The notes under the pieces were generated by a model that saw only the letters and a program-made list of their open reading frames with translations, made no database searches and was not told the DNA's origin. 64,000 nucleotides of DNA from Cercospora beticola (lineage: Eukaryota > Ascomycota > Dothideomycetes > Mycosphaerellales > Mycosphaerellaceae): the NCBI RefSeq assembly GCF_033473495.1, contig NC_088939.1:2976001-3040000 (forward strand), given 5' to 3'. The stretch's first letter is position 1. Every line of letters starts with the position of its first letter. Both the position numbers and the translations under genes were made by a program. Positions 21,527-32,611 of this stretch are shown piece after piece.

Positions 21527-24498
21527 GGTGGGTGAGAGTGCAAGCGATGGTCGAGCTGCGGTAGGAGTGTGCCAGCGGCAGAGGGAGAGAGTGTGAGGTT
21601 GTGCCAAGCGCAGAGGAAGGACGATGGGGGAGAGCAGGCGCGAGGCGGTATATGTTAGGTGTCGTGGCGGGAGCGGTCAAGCCAACATTCGGTGAATAGG
21701 TAGAGTGGAGAGCGTGACGCAGGAGGGCGGCCGTGTACAACACAGTGCAGCTGGAGTGATCTTGTTCGGACGGAGGAGCAGCAGCAGGAGCGTAGGGGAA
21801 ATTGTCAAGGCCTGCAGGCGTGGGCGCGAGGTAGTAGAAGAGCTGGCGTTTCACTCCAGACAATCGATAAGGGCCGGGCGACGGTGCTGGCCTCCCATCA
21901 TCTTCGCACACATCACCGCGCTGCCAGATCCAAGGTACGCGGGCACCAGGGTTGCCCCTGAACTGCAGCAGCGCGCGACACGGCCTGCGGATGCAGCACC
22001 TGCGAGCCGGTCTGGGGCTCCGGGAGTGACGGCGCGCGCGATGGCAGCGAGAGCCGCAGCCCACGGTGCCTGTCGCTGCTCCACGCATGTCATCACGGCT
22101 CTGCCACCCACACGGCGATCCTGTCGTGGCCGCTAGGAGGCCATTTCCCTGGCCCGACGAGCCTGCAGCTAGATCGCATACCAACACCGGGGGTCTGGGA
22201 AGCCGTCCGCGCCCTGTGAGTGGCCAGCGGCCGATCGGGGAAGCCGGACCACGCCTTCGCTGCCACTCCCACCGTCTCCAAGGCGTCCGGCAGTCGTCGC
22301 GCCCGGCTGCAGCGAGGCGAAGCGGGCGTGCAGAAGTGCCCGCCCTGCTGTTTCGCGCTGGGCGTAGCGCGCCGACTCACGAGCGGTGCCTGCGGTGCTG
22401 CGACCGGCCAGCGGCCTGCGCGACAACGACGCTCGCTGGGTTGTTATTATTACTGCTCAGCCTTATGCACTAGGATGCGCAGCGCGCTTGCTGGGTGCAT
22501 GACAGCAGCCTTGAAACAAGCGCTGGCTGCATATGAGATGACGATGACTACTGACCGAACGCCCGTCGCTGCGACGCTGCCAGCACATCCACGCACCACC
22601 GCCTGCCGGCTGCTCGCTCGCAGTGCGACACGCACGACGTGCCCGCCCGTTGCGACCCAACGTGTAAGACGGCGGCGTGGTGCGACACGAAGCGAGTCAA
22701 ACGCTGGTCACGATACGCTGTGCGGCGGCAGCGCGCAAAAGCATAAATGGCGGTGAAACGTCGAAGCTCTGCACCTCCCGCGCGACGGCGAGCAGCAGCA
22801 GCAGAGGCGGCGTGCAAGGATGCGGCAAGAAAAAAACAGAGTTCGCTCTGCTGCATCGAAGGAGGATGTGAGGAGGGAAAGCCGGGCTAGCGGTGTTTAG
22901 CTGCTACCATACCGGCTTCGTGGTATTGCTCTCCCGCCGGCTTCGCTTCACAACAGGAAATCAGATCAGCCTCCCTGGCGCGGCCGTCGAGCCGTGAGCA
23001 CAGTGTCTGCCCGACGACCGTAATTCTCCCTGACCGATGAGACATGACATGGAGCAGGTACGTTGCGGGCCATGTACCGCGCTATCGGCACACAACCTAC
23101 GCTGACTCGGCTCCTGGATTGATGGCGCAGATTCGATAGCTCTCCCCTTGGGCCCATGAGTCTAGGCAAGGGAGGGCCGGCAGCGCCACGCGAAAGAGAG
23201 CCGACGAGCCTAAAACTAGCGTCAATCATCGCTGCCGTGGACTCAGGTACAGCGCTGTGATTGGTGCATAGCCGCGCGCCCGCCTGACGAAGCTTCTCCT
23301 GATCTCACATGATGAATCGCTGGTGCGGGACGGCAGGCCCAGTTGTCCAGCACAGTGGCGAGCTGTTGGAAGAACGGTCGGACATCGTCATGGCGTTGCA
23401 TGCAGCTCGTCGGATAGTTTGGGTGCGCTGTGGGTGCACAGTGGGCACTCTGGGCAGTACGTAGAAACACGTCGAGCCCCATTGGTACCACGTAGGTGGG
23501 TTAGCGGGTGTTGGTCGCATTCGAGCCGCCAGGTCAGGGCGTGGCGGCAAAGTCGAGCCGTTATGAGCAGCAGCAGGAGGATGGGTACCAGGATTGCGGG
23601 ATTCGTCAATGCAGAGCTGATGTCACCCGAAGTGCATAATCGCTTGCATCGACGAGCATATATCAACTCGCGTGGTCGTCGTGCGATTCATCATTTCTGC
23701 ACTCTGGCCTCCGACACATGCTTTCAGGGCCGCGATTCGCACGCCTTCCTTGCCTCCGTCATTCGTCAGCGCAGAGTGGGCATGCAACGCAGACGAGATG
23801 GCAATGTGACGGTGCCAGCGCACAGCGTGTCTTGAATAGGTCACGGGTGGCAGACGGCACGCTGCGTGGGACAATCTCCCGAGTCTCCCTCCTTCGTCGG
23901 CCAGCAGTCCGGTGCTGACCTTGCACTCCTGGTCATCAGAGACGCCGCACCATTGGCCATCCCGTGCGCGGGGATGGGCACAAACGCGACCGATCACTTT
24001 ACTGGCCGCGCTGGCACACATGATCACAATCCTTCGAGTCTCGTGTTTTGTCGCGCTGTGAGGCGGTGTGAGGTGGCTGCGGGCGAATCGGCATCGTCAG
24101 CGCAATCGTGTACGCTCTGACGTCGCACACATCTTTTCTTGCGACTCAGAAATTGCGTGCGTCGCGAGTCGCGCCCACGCGTGTCAGTCACATTATTTCG
24201 CGGATGGACTGGCGCTCGCCAATACGAGCCGATCGCTGCAGACGGCAATGGGCAGCCATACGAGCCTGCAGCGGTAGTGTTGAATCCGGGGCGTGAGCAC
24301 TAGGACTGGACTAGGCGAGTGCATTTCGAATCGGTCGTCGCTCGCAGCGCTGGATTGCAACTCGTCTCAAAATGTGGCCTGCGACAGGGCAGCACGCCAC
24401 ACCCCGGTCGCGCGGCTAAACTCAGTCTAGAAGCTGTTCGGAGGAAACAGACAGATCTATTTTTCGTGCCGCCGCATGCCACCGCACCCCCCATCACC
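21527..24498. other. Gene-free 3 kb, GC-rich divergent intergenic region
   Basis: This is the longest non-coding stretch of the window, between the starts of the MFS gene (-) and the E2-like gene (+). It is GC-rich with many cgcg and gcagc words, so spurious open frames of 60-180 codons appear on both strands at once. None has a recognisable domain, consistent splice sites or a length unusual for such composition. I saw no transposon ends, tRNA or long repeats. Large shared promoter/leader sequence, an unrecognised non-coding RNA, or decayed sequence are all possible. Confidence 0.4.
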
Positions 24499-25578
24499 AT
24501 GTCGCGTCTGTCGTCTGCCTCGACGCGGCAGAAGCTGTGCGTCGACTTGTATGCAGCTCGTCTCGTCTCGTCGGCCACCGCCCGGCGTAGCAAGCCTCCT
24601 GCTGACGATGGAATAGCGCCAGCCTCAGACACGCCTGCCCCAAGGGCGTCTACGTGGCTCCAATTCCCGAAGAGCCACTGCTCTGGACGGGCGTGCTGTT
24701 CGTTCGCAAAGGTAGGCACGCACGCCTGATCGCTCATGCCCGCCTCGCCCGCTCATCATGCCCACGTGTACAGGGCCGTATGCCAATGCCGTTCTGCGAT
24801 TCCAGATCGACTTCGCCGGCGACTATCCGCAGAGGCCGCCGCTGGTCACGTTCCAAAGTGATGTCTTCCACCCGCTCGTGACGCCTCTCACCACGTACAC
24901 CTACTCCACCCGAGATGCAGGAGCTGACACGCAGAGTGCTGTCGACGAGCACCGTCTGCCACCTGGCGGCCTCAGTCTTCGTCACGGCTTTCCTGAGTGG
25001 TTTGGCGCCACTGACACCCAAGTCATCCCGAGCGCGACTGCGTCAACTACGGATGCCGGGTCACCTTCACAGCAGGCGGACGCCGCGCAGACGCAGAGCT
25101 TCAACGCCGCCGTGACCAAATTCCCACACGTGATCGAGCTGTTGCAATATCTGCGCATTGTCTTTGACACCGACGAGGTGCTTGACACTATTCCGCTGGC
25201 AGCCGCTTCCAATGCTGGAGCATGGCATGCATGGCAAAGTTTCCGAACCAAGAAGGCAGGTACATCAGTTCGAGGTGCCAAGCCAGCAGGTGAGAGCAGC
25301 CAGCCTGGCAACGAGAGGAGCCTATCGCCAAGACAGCAGCCGGGCGGCGCAAGACGTCCTGGGGAATGGAATTGGCAGGGAGTATGGGAAGACCGAGTGA
25401 GAAGAAGCGTGCAGAGTACCCAGACGGAGCCGGCACTGTATGGCGGTGACCACAAAGATGTGGTATGTGCGGTGCACCAGCTCCACGAAATCCTCAGCTC
25501 ACCAGATCACAGATCAGCTTTCAGAAGATGGACGCGGAAGCAGTCAGCCAGATCTCACCCATCCAGCAGGCGTCTTGA
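24499..25578 (+). CDS. Catalytically inactive E2-like (UEV, FTS/AKTIP-type) protein
   Basis: Four exons: 24499..24548, 24629..24711, 24774..25462 and 25525..25578 (introns 80, 62 and 62 nt), giving 291 aa. The start MSRLSSASTRQKLCVDL splices to HACPKGVYVAPIPEEP, then LLWTGVLFVRKGPYANAVLR and DYPQRPPLVTFQSDVFHPLV, the beta-sheet of the ubiquitin-conjugating fold. The HPN motif and the catalytic Cys are absent: the sequence after FHPLVTPLTTYTY is replaced by a Ser/Asp insert and LPPGGLSLRHGFPEWFG. Dead E2 folds of this shape include FTS (AKTIP), which with Hook and FHIP links dynein to early endosomes; Aspergillus FtsA is the fungal example, and this gene is a candidate for it. The last exon gives KMDAEAVSQISPIQQAS. 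The middle (about 170-225) is probably disordered. Confidence 0.78.
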
Positions 25579-25739
25579 CGGCAGGAGCTCTTGTTGTACA
25601 CGTAGACACCAGGTGGCGCCTGTCATGAATATTTTTGGAATTGGTCTTGCCTCGACCTTCATACGCAACAGCAAACAAGTACTCGCTTTGCAAGCTTCGC
25701 TCACCACTGTCCAGGCTCACCAGCAAGCACAAAAGCATC

Positions 25740-28472
25740 ATGTCAAACAAGGAGGTGAGTCTGGAGGCCGTTTTGTTTAGACGCCCGCTGACCAATGTCG
25801 AGAACCTGCCTCCCAAGAACGAAAAGCCTGGCAACGACAGGTCGACTCCTCCTGGCCACATACCTGCGACTCTTGGTATTGGGAATTGGCAGCATGCCGC
25901 CTACAGGTCGGCTCCTTTTGGGCTACTCTCCCCAAACAGCAAGCCCTCACTAGCTCGTCAGCGAGACCACTCGGCCTGTCGTCAAACAGATTCTCCGCTT
26001 AGAGTCCGAAAGAGGGGCGAGCGCCTCAAATACTCAAGCATTTACGGAGATGTCGCCCCGCCTTGTATGCACACTTCGCTACACAACCTGGGCAATGCTG
26101 TACTACCACCTGTACTAAGCTTCACGAGTGCCACAACTTTGGATAGTGAGCGCAATCTTGGAGGGGAGAATGAGTTCAACATGGACAATGACCTGAGTGG
26201 ATCTACTCTGTTACCAGAAGCTCGCGGCAATACACAGAATACGCCCCCGCTGCAAATTCCCAGCAAAGTAGCACGACACAAGTCGGTCAGTCGCCGGGTG
26301 CTCTCACGTGTCAAAGAAGGCATTGCTGTGCGCTCTCGGAGCTCGAATGGTCACAAAGCTCTGGACCATGACAACAGCCTCATGCGTCGGTTGTCCGGTA
26401 GGCGCAAGACTGGTAGTGAACAGCAGCGACAGCTGCAGAGCTTTGAAATCAGTAGGGACAGCATCGACACGGATCCGGACGATGAGTCCGAGTCTTTGAC
26501 ACCACAGCGCTCGTTCACTGGATCCAGCATTGCGACTAACGAGATGATGGTTTCTGGTGTCACACTTACACCTCCCTCGCGGTATATGAACCGCTCTAGA
26601 AAGACATCACCTCGTTTCGCATCTCCATCTGCCAATCAATCATCCCCCGTCACTGAACCAACCCCAAGGGCGAGTGCAAGGGGTGACGGAGGGCCTGAGA
26701 CCTACAAAAAGCCGACCGTTCACTACGTCAGCCCGTACATTGACATGAACATCTTGGTGGACACAGACGCCGTTGACATTGGCACCTCAAAGAACATCTG
26801 GGTGGCTGTGGAGGCCACCGTGCGTACACGGGAAGTGGAACCTTACTCCAACAACAGCACTAACAACACCAAGTGGTCCAAGAACTCGATCGACATGATT
26901 GTGATTATCTGTTGCGAGACACTCAAAGAATACGCCAGCACGACTCAGCAGTGTATCGTCGAGCTTTGTTCCCGTCTTGAGCACGACGGCGATCGTCTAG
27001 CAGTTCTGCTCGCTACTTCGCGTCAACTAAATTCTTGCACAATCAGCTGTACCTGCGCACAGATCCATCCCCTTCAAGCACCGAAAGTCTCAGCTCTACT
27101 GGAAAGACTTGGTCTAGCGCCATCAACGGCACGAAGCGATCTGCCGAATGTGGTTGAAGATCAACCCATACAACTAGCATTGAAAGATATTGCGAAGCAA
27201 GGTATTCGTCAAAACTGCATCCACAGCTTCGTGCTCTCAAAGTCCCCTGTTTACTTGGCGCAAGCAGTGCAGGAGTCCATGCAGTGGCCGTCTCACACAC
27301 TGAAGATAGGACTGCAACCTTCAGAACGGCCAGTGGCAGCCACTCACGATGTCCGTACCTGGTCACTGGATATTGCAGGCGAAGGAGAAATTTCGACTCA
27401 TACTTTAGACAATGTGTGTCGGGATATCAGGCATGGATGTCAATATGGGAGTATACCCAGTCTACGACTGTGCTACAAAGCCATGGATCGTGCTCGAGTC
27501 GTCGAAGTTGTGGGCGACAAAGCTACCAAAGGCCTAGTATTGGGACAACGCTGCTCGTTATTCATTAAGGTCTGCTTGCCTAGCATCGATACGCCTCCTA
27601 ATGCGGCGGCCGAGGGCGATCAGGATTCGCTGTTCACTGAGCTTGAAAGCATTGTTGGGACCCTCGAGACCAACTTCTTGCATGTCGAAGCGCGCTACCG
27701 GCACACCATATTTCCAACAGACAACGTCGTTACCGTGCGACAGATTTGCAGCATGCGACGCCCAAAGACAGAGTCTCGATGGAGCCTCGTGACATCAGCC
27801 GTCGCTGGCTTGTCTTCCGAACGTGTCAACGCAAAACTTGCTCGCTTTCTGATTACGCACTACTCAGCTGCCAAAGCGCTCAATGCTATCTCACGCTGGG
27901 AGCTTACGAAATCGCCAGTCGTGCAGCAGTTGTACGATGACTTGCAAAGTAGCATCGCACCTGCTCGCACCAACCAAGCCCGCGCGGCTCCTGGCCCAGT
28001 TGTCGTTGTCACAGATGCAGCTCAAACCGGTACAGATAGATCACACGGCGAACGAACTGTCACACGGACAGCATCCACTACGGCCCTCACTCTTCACCTT
28101 CGCCAAGACCACCTGCCCCGTTCCACGTCCACTTCTGCAATGACGGCTTCGCGACTCATCACAGCTCCGGAGGTGACCGGCGCGCCCAGCCATGTCGCAT
28201 TGGATTTGAGAGGTAGCCGTGAAGGCACACCTAGCGATGCGAATGATACCGCTCACAAACTCTGGCAGCACCTCCGAAGGGACTCACTGCCAATAGACAA
28301 GATGCTGATCTCTATGTCCGGCGAGAGTCTTCACCAATTAGAGGCCACTGATGAGGACCTCAAAGCTCTCCGCGAAACGGCGCTTGCCAACAAACGGAGC
28401 ATCGGTGCTGAGACTTTGAAGGCCTGCAAATGGGACGATAAGCAGACGCACGGTACCGCTCCTTGGCTCTGA
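25740..28472 (+). CDS. Large hypothetical protein with possible degenerate vWA-like domain
   Basis: Uninterrupted frame of 910 aa starting at its first ATG (MSNKEVSLEAVLF), 161 bp after the E2-like gene. Residues 1-330 are Ser/Arg-rich and look disordered, with basic patches (KVARHKSVSRRVLSRVKEG). From about 340 the sequence becomes structured: KPTVHYVSPYIDMNILVDTD, IWVAVEATVRTRE, SIDMIVIICCETL, then DRLAVLLATSR. That order (strand, acidic pair, later DRLAVL) resembles fungal von Willebrand factor A-like proteins, but the metal-binding DxSxS is not visible (CCET at that place). Further conserved-looking blocks are VVGDKATKGLVLGQRCSLFI and VNAKLARFLITHYSAAKAL. I cannot assign a function; orthologues are probably restricted to filamentous fungi. 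Confidence 0.7.
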   Translation: MSNKEVSLEAVLFRRPLTNVENLPPKNEKPGNDRSTPPGHIPATLGIGNWQHAAYRSAPFGLLSPNSKPSLARQRDHSACRQTDSPLRVRKRGERLKYSSIYGDVAPPCMHTSLHNLGNAVLPPVLSFTSATTLDSERNLGGENEFNMDNDLSGSTLLPEARGNTQNTPPLQIPSKVARHKSVSRRVLSRVKEGIAVRSRSSNGHKALDHDNSLMRRLSGRRKTGSEQQRQLQSFEISRDSIDTDPDDESESLTPQRSFTGSSIATNEMMVSGVTLTPPSRYMNRSRKTSPRFASPSANQSSPVTEPTPRASARGDGGPETYKKPTVHYVSPYIDMNILVDTDAVDIGTSKNIWVAVEATVRTREVEPYSNNSTNNTKWSKNSIDMIVIICCETLKEYASTTQQCIVELCSRLEHDGDRLAVLLATSRQLNSCTISCTCAQIHPLQAPKVSALLERLGLAPSTARSDLPNVVEDQPIQLALKDIAKQGIRQNCIHSFVLSKSPVYLAQAVQESMQWPSHTLKIGLQPSERPVAATHDVRTWSLDIAGEGEISTHTLDNVCRDIRHGCQYGSIPSLRLCYKAMDRARVVEVVGDKATKGLVLGQRCSLFIKVCLPSIDTPPNAAAEGDQDSLFTELESIVGTLETNFLHVEARYRHTIFPTDNVVTVRQICSMRRPKTESRWSLVTSAVAGLSSERVNAKLARFLITHYSAAKALNAISRWELTKSPVVQQLYDDLQSSIAPARTNQARAAPGPVVVVTDAAQTGTDRSHGERTVTRTASTTALTLHLRQDHLPRSTSTSAMTASRLITAPEVTGAPSHVALDLRGSREGTPSDANDTAHKLWQHLRRDSLPIDKMLISMSGESLHQLEATDEDLKALRETALANKRSIGAETLKACKWDDKQTHGTAPWL

Positions 28473-30698
28473 TCGCGCGTACATAGACGCAACATCCTGT
28501 ACTAGCACCATCGGATACGGCAGGCATTAATGGAATGCTGCAGCAAGACATCGCATCGCATCGATAGTCATGGGCAGACCCACCGGGACAGGCAGGCGAA
28601 CAGCGTACTGTAGCCGCATCATGTCCACTCCCGGCATTGGATTCCCCGACAAACATTCACATGGGATTTTGAAATTTGAAATCCTGGCACAGCTGGGCTC
28701 ATCACTGCATCATGAATAAATTCGCCAACATGCTAGCGATCGATCAATAGAATTCCGGAAGATGTTCCGAGGCAATGTTGCCGCCGCACCGAAGATTTTC
28801 CAAGGCTTGTCTCCATAACGTTTCATCGATGGAGCTTGCATTCAGTAGGTTGTACTAGACAACCATTTGCCCTCACCGCACTCAGTCCTCGTTCGTCGTT
28901 TCACCGACATCACGCATCCTCATCTCCGTTGCATTGCAGACAGAGTGTGACACAGCAGTCCGTAACACAGTGTCCACTCACCAAATGCAAGGGTCGAAGA
29001 CGATTCCCGGTAAACTACAAAATCCCGACTTCCAACTTTCTGGCTCTGCGGATACAGTATCGCAAGGCATATGCAAGGCCCACATTCTCAAATGAGTAAC
29101 CCCATCTTCCTGTCCGACGTGACACGATGTCTGGTCGGAGAGAAAAAAGATCTCGGTGACACGACGTCTGGTCGGAAAGATACATAGAAATTGGAAAACT
29201 TCTCCACATGTGTACGCATATGCCATGGTTAACGTTCAACTAGTGGATACATGCAAGGCCTGCAAGCAACCAATCCCCAAACCTAGGATAAAATTCCAAA
29301 CACTTGGAACCGAAGCTGAGAGAAACCCATAGCACAGATCCCCAAGTTTTCACAACCATGTTGTCTGACCGACAAGCATCCAGCGTTTCTCCTTGACATT
29401 GCATTCTCGTCTCGCGTGACCCAATAAGCCAGGACTGAAGTCGGTGCGGCGTACTGCTGCAACTGATCCCAGTGCGCGGAAAACATACCACATTCTTTCC
29501 AAATCATCGTTAATGATCTCCGCATGCTGCCCTGGTTCAGAGCTAGACATGCAAGTCCGCGACACCTCCTAGCCGCCGCGCGCTTGTGTCGGATGTAAAT
29601 TCCTGACCATGTCGCACCAATGCTACACTTCTTTCCGACCCTGGTGGTTTAGTGCTAGCTAGCGCAATGGAGACGGTTACTACTTATCCGCGTGTGTGTG
29701 TGATGAGTCTGATACACATCCGGGATCCGACAGGACAAAATAGCCGCGCGCGGCGGTGGGGGAAAGAAATGGATTCAAATAGATAGGTCACATGGATTTT
29801 GAGGGGAAACTGTTGTAAATCCTACACAAACCAACGTCGTCGCCTCGAGCGGAAAGGAGATCTGAGAAGTTTCCACGACATTACCGAATAACCGCCTGTG
29901 TTCCGGCCCAGAGCCGCCCGGGACGGCAAACGACGTACGCAATACCAGGTTCATGGAGCAGCGTAGACGCCACCGCCGCTGCCTTCGACGCAGTGTCAAC
30001 TCGCACGACGTTTTTCGATAACCCGGATACGCTGTGTGCGGCGGAAAGACGGTTCGCAGTGCCGGAATAGTGTCGCACGAGCGACACAGAAAGAGCGACA
30101 TGGACCATACTTTTGCGGTCAGAAATGCCATGTGACGAGATCAACCACGGAAGCTACGCGCGTGCAATCGGATTGATGCCAAAATGTTCGATTGCGCGCC
30201 CGATGCGAGACAACGCAAGACAAGACAAGGACAAGCATCGCAACGAGGGCAAGAGAAGCGGTCTGTACGTCGATCGGACGTTGGCGTCGTACATGAAGAG
30301 CTCGTTGCGCACTTGTCTTCCATTCTCTAGCGCTTGTTACGTGATGAGATCACACGATGTGCGAGTTCGGTGAGCGTTGTACGAGATTCGTTGCCTCTTC
30401 CGTGCCGCGGACTGTCGATGAGGTGGCACTAGAGGAGCGGTCTGCGGTGGACCGGCGGGTGTCGGCGGTGACGCCTGAAGCCGGCGGATGGCTGCTTGCG
30501 CTGAGAGCATCATTTCGGGTTGAGGATGCACAGCAGAGCAGGTGACCAGGAATGACTGCTACTGAATGAGCTGCGGCCTCTTGTGCAATGGCGCGACGAT
30601 GGTCGTGTCATTTTTTGAGGTCGGCAGTTGCATCGACTCGCATGTGCGCCACACGCATGACACCTAGTTGCAGTGGAGAGCGGCGTTCCGACGGTCTC
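28473..30698. other. Intergenic, convergent 3' flanks
   Basis: 2.2 kb between the 3' ends of the 910-aa hypothetical gene (+) and the seryl-tRNA synthetase gene (-). Short open frames only. A pair of 25-bp direct repeats is listed separately. A GT run (gtgtgtgtgtg) occurs near 29692. I looked for tRNA arms and transposon ends and found none. Confidence 0.45.
29119..29180. repeat. Pair of 25-bp direct repeats, 23/25 identical
   Basis: Copies at 29119-29143 and 29156-29180 share gtgacacga[t/c]gtctggtcgga and then [g/a]aga, separated by 12 bp. They lie in non-coding sequence. They could be a small tandem duplication or binding sites; nothing nearby explains them. Confidence 0.75.
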
Positions 30699-32225
30699 TC
30701 AATCGGTCTTCTTCGCTCCAATGGCTTCCAGTCCCTCGGGCATGTATCTCCTCAAGACCTCTGGTATGATGACGGCTCTCTTTTCTTCCTCCCAATGGTT
30801 CTCAAGTATGCAAGCCAGTACTCTCGGAATTGCCATCGCAGTCCCATTGACGGTATGTGGCCACGAAAGCTTGCCATCGAGCTTCGCCCTAGTTCCGAGT
30901 CGTCTTGACTGATAATCCGTGCATATTGAAGCAGACGTGACCTCTCCATAGCCTTCGTTTATTCCTCCTCGCGAAGGAAAGAACGCTTCAATATCAATCT
31001 TCCTCGTGGCGCTTGCCCCCAGATCCGCAGTAGGCATCTCGAGAACCTTTGCGTGCAGGCCGAGAGAAGTCAAGATCTCCGTCTGACTCTCTAACATTTC
31101 CTCAAAGACCTCTTCTGCCTCTGATATCTCCACGTCCCCAAAGCGGTCTGCCTCGTGATCCTTGGGTGGTAAAGTCCAGGCAAACATCTCGACCTTCGTG
31201 AATTCGTGTACGCGATACAAACCTTTCGTATCAACGCCTCTCGCGCCGGCTTCAGCACGATAGCAACGTGAAGGACCAATGACTTTTAGCGGGAGGTCTT
31301 CCGCACGTATTGTCCTGTTTGCCTGAGATCCAGCGAAAGGGATTTCTGCCGTACCGGCCAATACCAGACTTGGCTTGTCCTCACTCTTGCTTTGTCCATG
31401 CCCATGCTGCTCGATGTTATAAATTTGCGTCTCGCCATTCTGGTCCCTCGGCATGAATCCACAAGCACTGGCAATATGCGAATATACCAGACTTGGAGGC
31501 GTCATAACTCTCCAGCCCCGTTTCATAGCGACTGACAAGGCATACTGAATCAGAGCCTGCTCCAGCAATGCGGCTTCGTTCTTGAGGAAATACCATCCCC
31601 ATCCGCTCGTCGTCGCACTGGCCTCGAAATCCAGAATATCAAGCTCTTTGCCAATGTCCACGTGGCTTTTACCTCTAGGATTCCCTGATTTCTTCTCCCC
31701 AATGACACCACGGAGTCGCGGTTCCTCTCCCACGGGCGTATCCAAAGAGCTCAAATTTGGCAGTTCCAACGCCAATCTCTCCATCTCTTCTTGCATGGCC
31801 TTCTCATCCACCTCATGGCTTGCCAGCTTCGCTTTCAATGCCTTCGCCTCTTCAAGCAGGGCTTTCCTTCCAGCTTCATCTCCGCCTTGCGCAGCATGTC
31901 GTCCAAGTTCTTTCCCAATGGCATTATTCCTTTGTCGCGAAGTCACAATTTCATCTTGCTGTTTCCTCAACTTCTCGTGCAATTCCAATGTCCGCCAGCC
32001 ATTCTTGGCGAAAGGCGCATAGTTGCGATCAATGCAATTCTGCTCGTAAAGTCCGGGGTTGTTGCGGATGTGCTTGATGTCGAGCGTTGGCTTGGGAGCG
32101 AAGGACGGCCGGGTATATGCTCTGCGAGCCGTAGTTTGGCGAACACTTTTCCTCAACAAGTCGCGGCGACAGCGCGCGCAGATATATGGCACCGACATTG
32201 GTGTCGATGCTAGAGAGAGCTGCAA
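30699..32225 (-). CDS. Seryl-tRNA synthetase, mitochondrial
   Basis: Single-exon gene, 508 aa from the first ATG (32225); an ATG at 32198 (MSVPYICARCRRDLLRKS) is an equally good start. Either gives an Arg-rich, acid-poor N-terminus, typical of a mitochondrial presequence. Then comes the tRNA-binding coiled-coil arm (NGWRTLELHEKLRKQQDEIV ... LLEEAKALKAKLASHEVDEK). The class II core follows: motif 2 around RCYRAEAGARGVDTKGLYRV and EFTKVEMFAW, the serine-binding TAEIP loop, and motif 3 VNGTAMAIPRVLACILENHW. The enzyme charges mitochondrial tRNA-Ser. A separate cytosolic SerRS would be expected elsewhere in the genome. The presequence and bacterial-style core argue for the organellar form, equivalent to yeast Dia4. 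Confidence 0.93.
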   Translation of the reverse strand: MQLSLASTPMSVPYICARCRRDLLRKSVRQTTARRAYTRPSFAPKPTLDIKHIRNNPGLYEQNCIDRNYAPFAKNGWRTLELHEKLRKQQDEIVTSRQRNNAIGKELGRHAAQGGDEAGRKALLEEAKALKAKLASHEVDEKAMQEEMERLALELPNLSSLDTPVGEEPRLRGVIGEKKSGNPRGKSHVDIGKELDILDFEASATTSGWGWYFLKNEAALLEQALIQYALSVAMKRGWRVMTPPSLVYSHIASACGFMPRDQNGETQIYNIEQHGHGQSKSEDKPSLVLAGTAEIPFAGSQANRTIRAEDLPLKVIGPSRCYRAEAGARGVDTKGLYRVHEFTKVEMFAWTLPPKDHEADRFGDVEISEAEEVFEEMLESQTEILTSLGLHAKVLEMPTADLGASATRKIDIEAFFPSRGGINEGYGEVTSASICTDYQSRRLGTRAKLDGKLSWPHTVNGTAMAIPRVLACILENHWEEEKRAVIIPEVLRRYMPEGLEAIGAKKTD

Positions 32226-32611
32226 GACGGAAGTCCGTGATGATCGGCACGACCTTCCTCTTCCAACGCGAACTTCAGCGCGCGATCACGAGACCATAAA
32301 TTCGCGAGAGGCAGATAGACATAAGTTGACGGTATTCAAAGCCATTGGACATACAGACGCCGTCTACCTTCATACCTTCTAACACCTTCTCCAAAGGAGC
32401 TCCGTACGTCTCCATCAAAAAGCACCCAGGGTATCGTGTGCTGCACTTCAAAGCAGAGCAGCGGCAAGCGATAAAACATATTTCCGTAGTGTATGCATTC
32501 TTCCTCGATATCGTGTCAATTCGTTGTTGGCATCCTCCGTCTTTTCTACACACATCATAGCCATCCATTTCCGCTGCCCACTCACTGAACCTGCATTACG
32601 GGCTGTTTGTC
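32226..32611. other. Intergenic, SerRS promoter and kinesin 3' flank
   Basis: 386 bp upstream of the minus-strand SerRS gene and downstream of the kinesin stop. No separate feature was recognised. Confidence 0.4.

Noticed and set aside
22066..22756. Overlapping plus-strand frames of 135 and 178 codons in the 3 kb gap
   Set aside because: Equally long frames occur on the opposite strand. Translations are Arg/Ala/Cys-rich without domains, so they are explained by GC composition.
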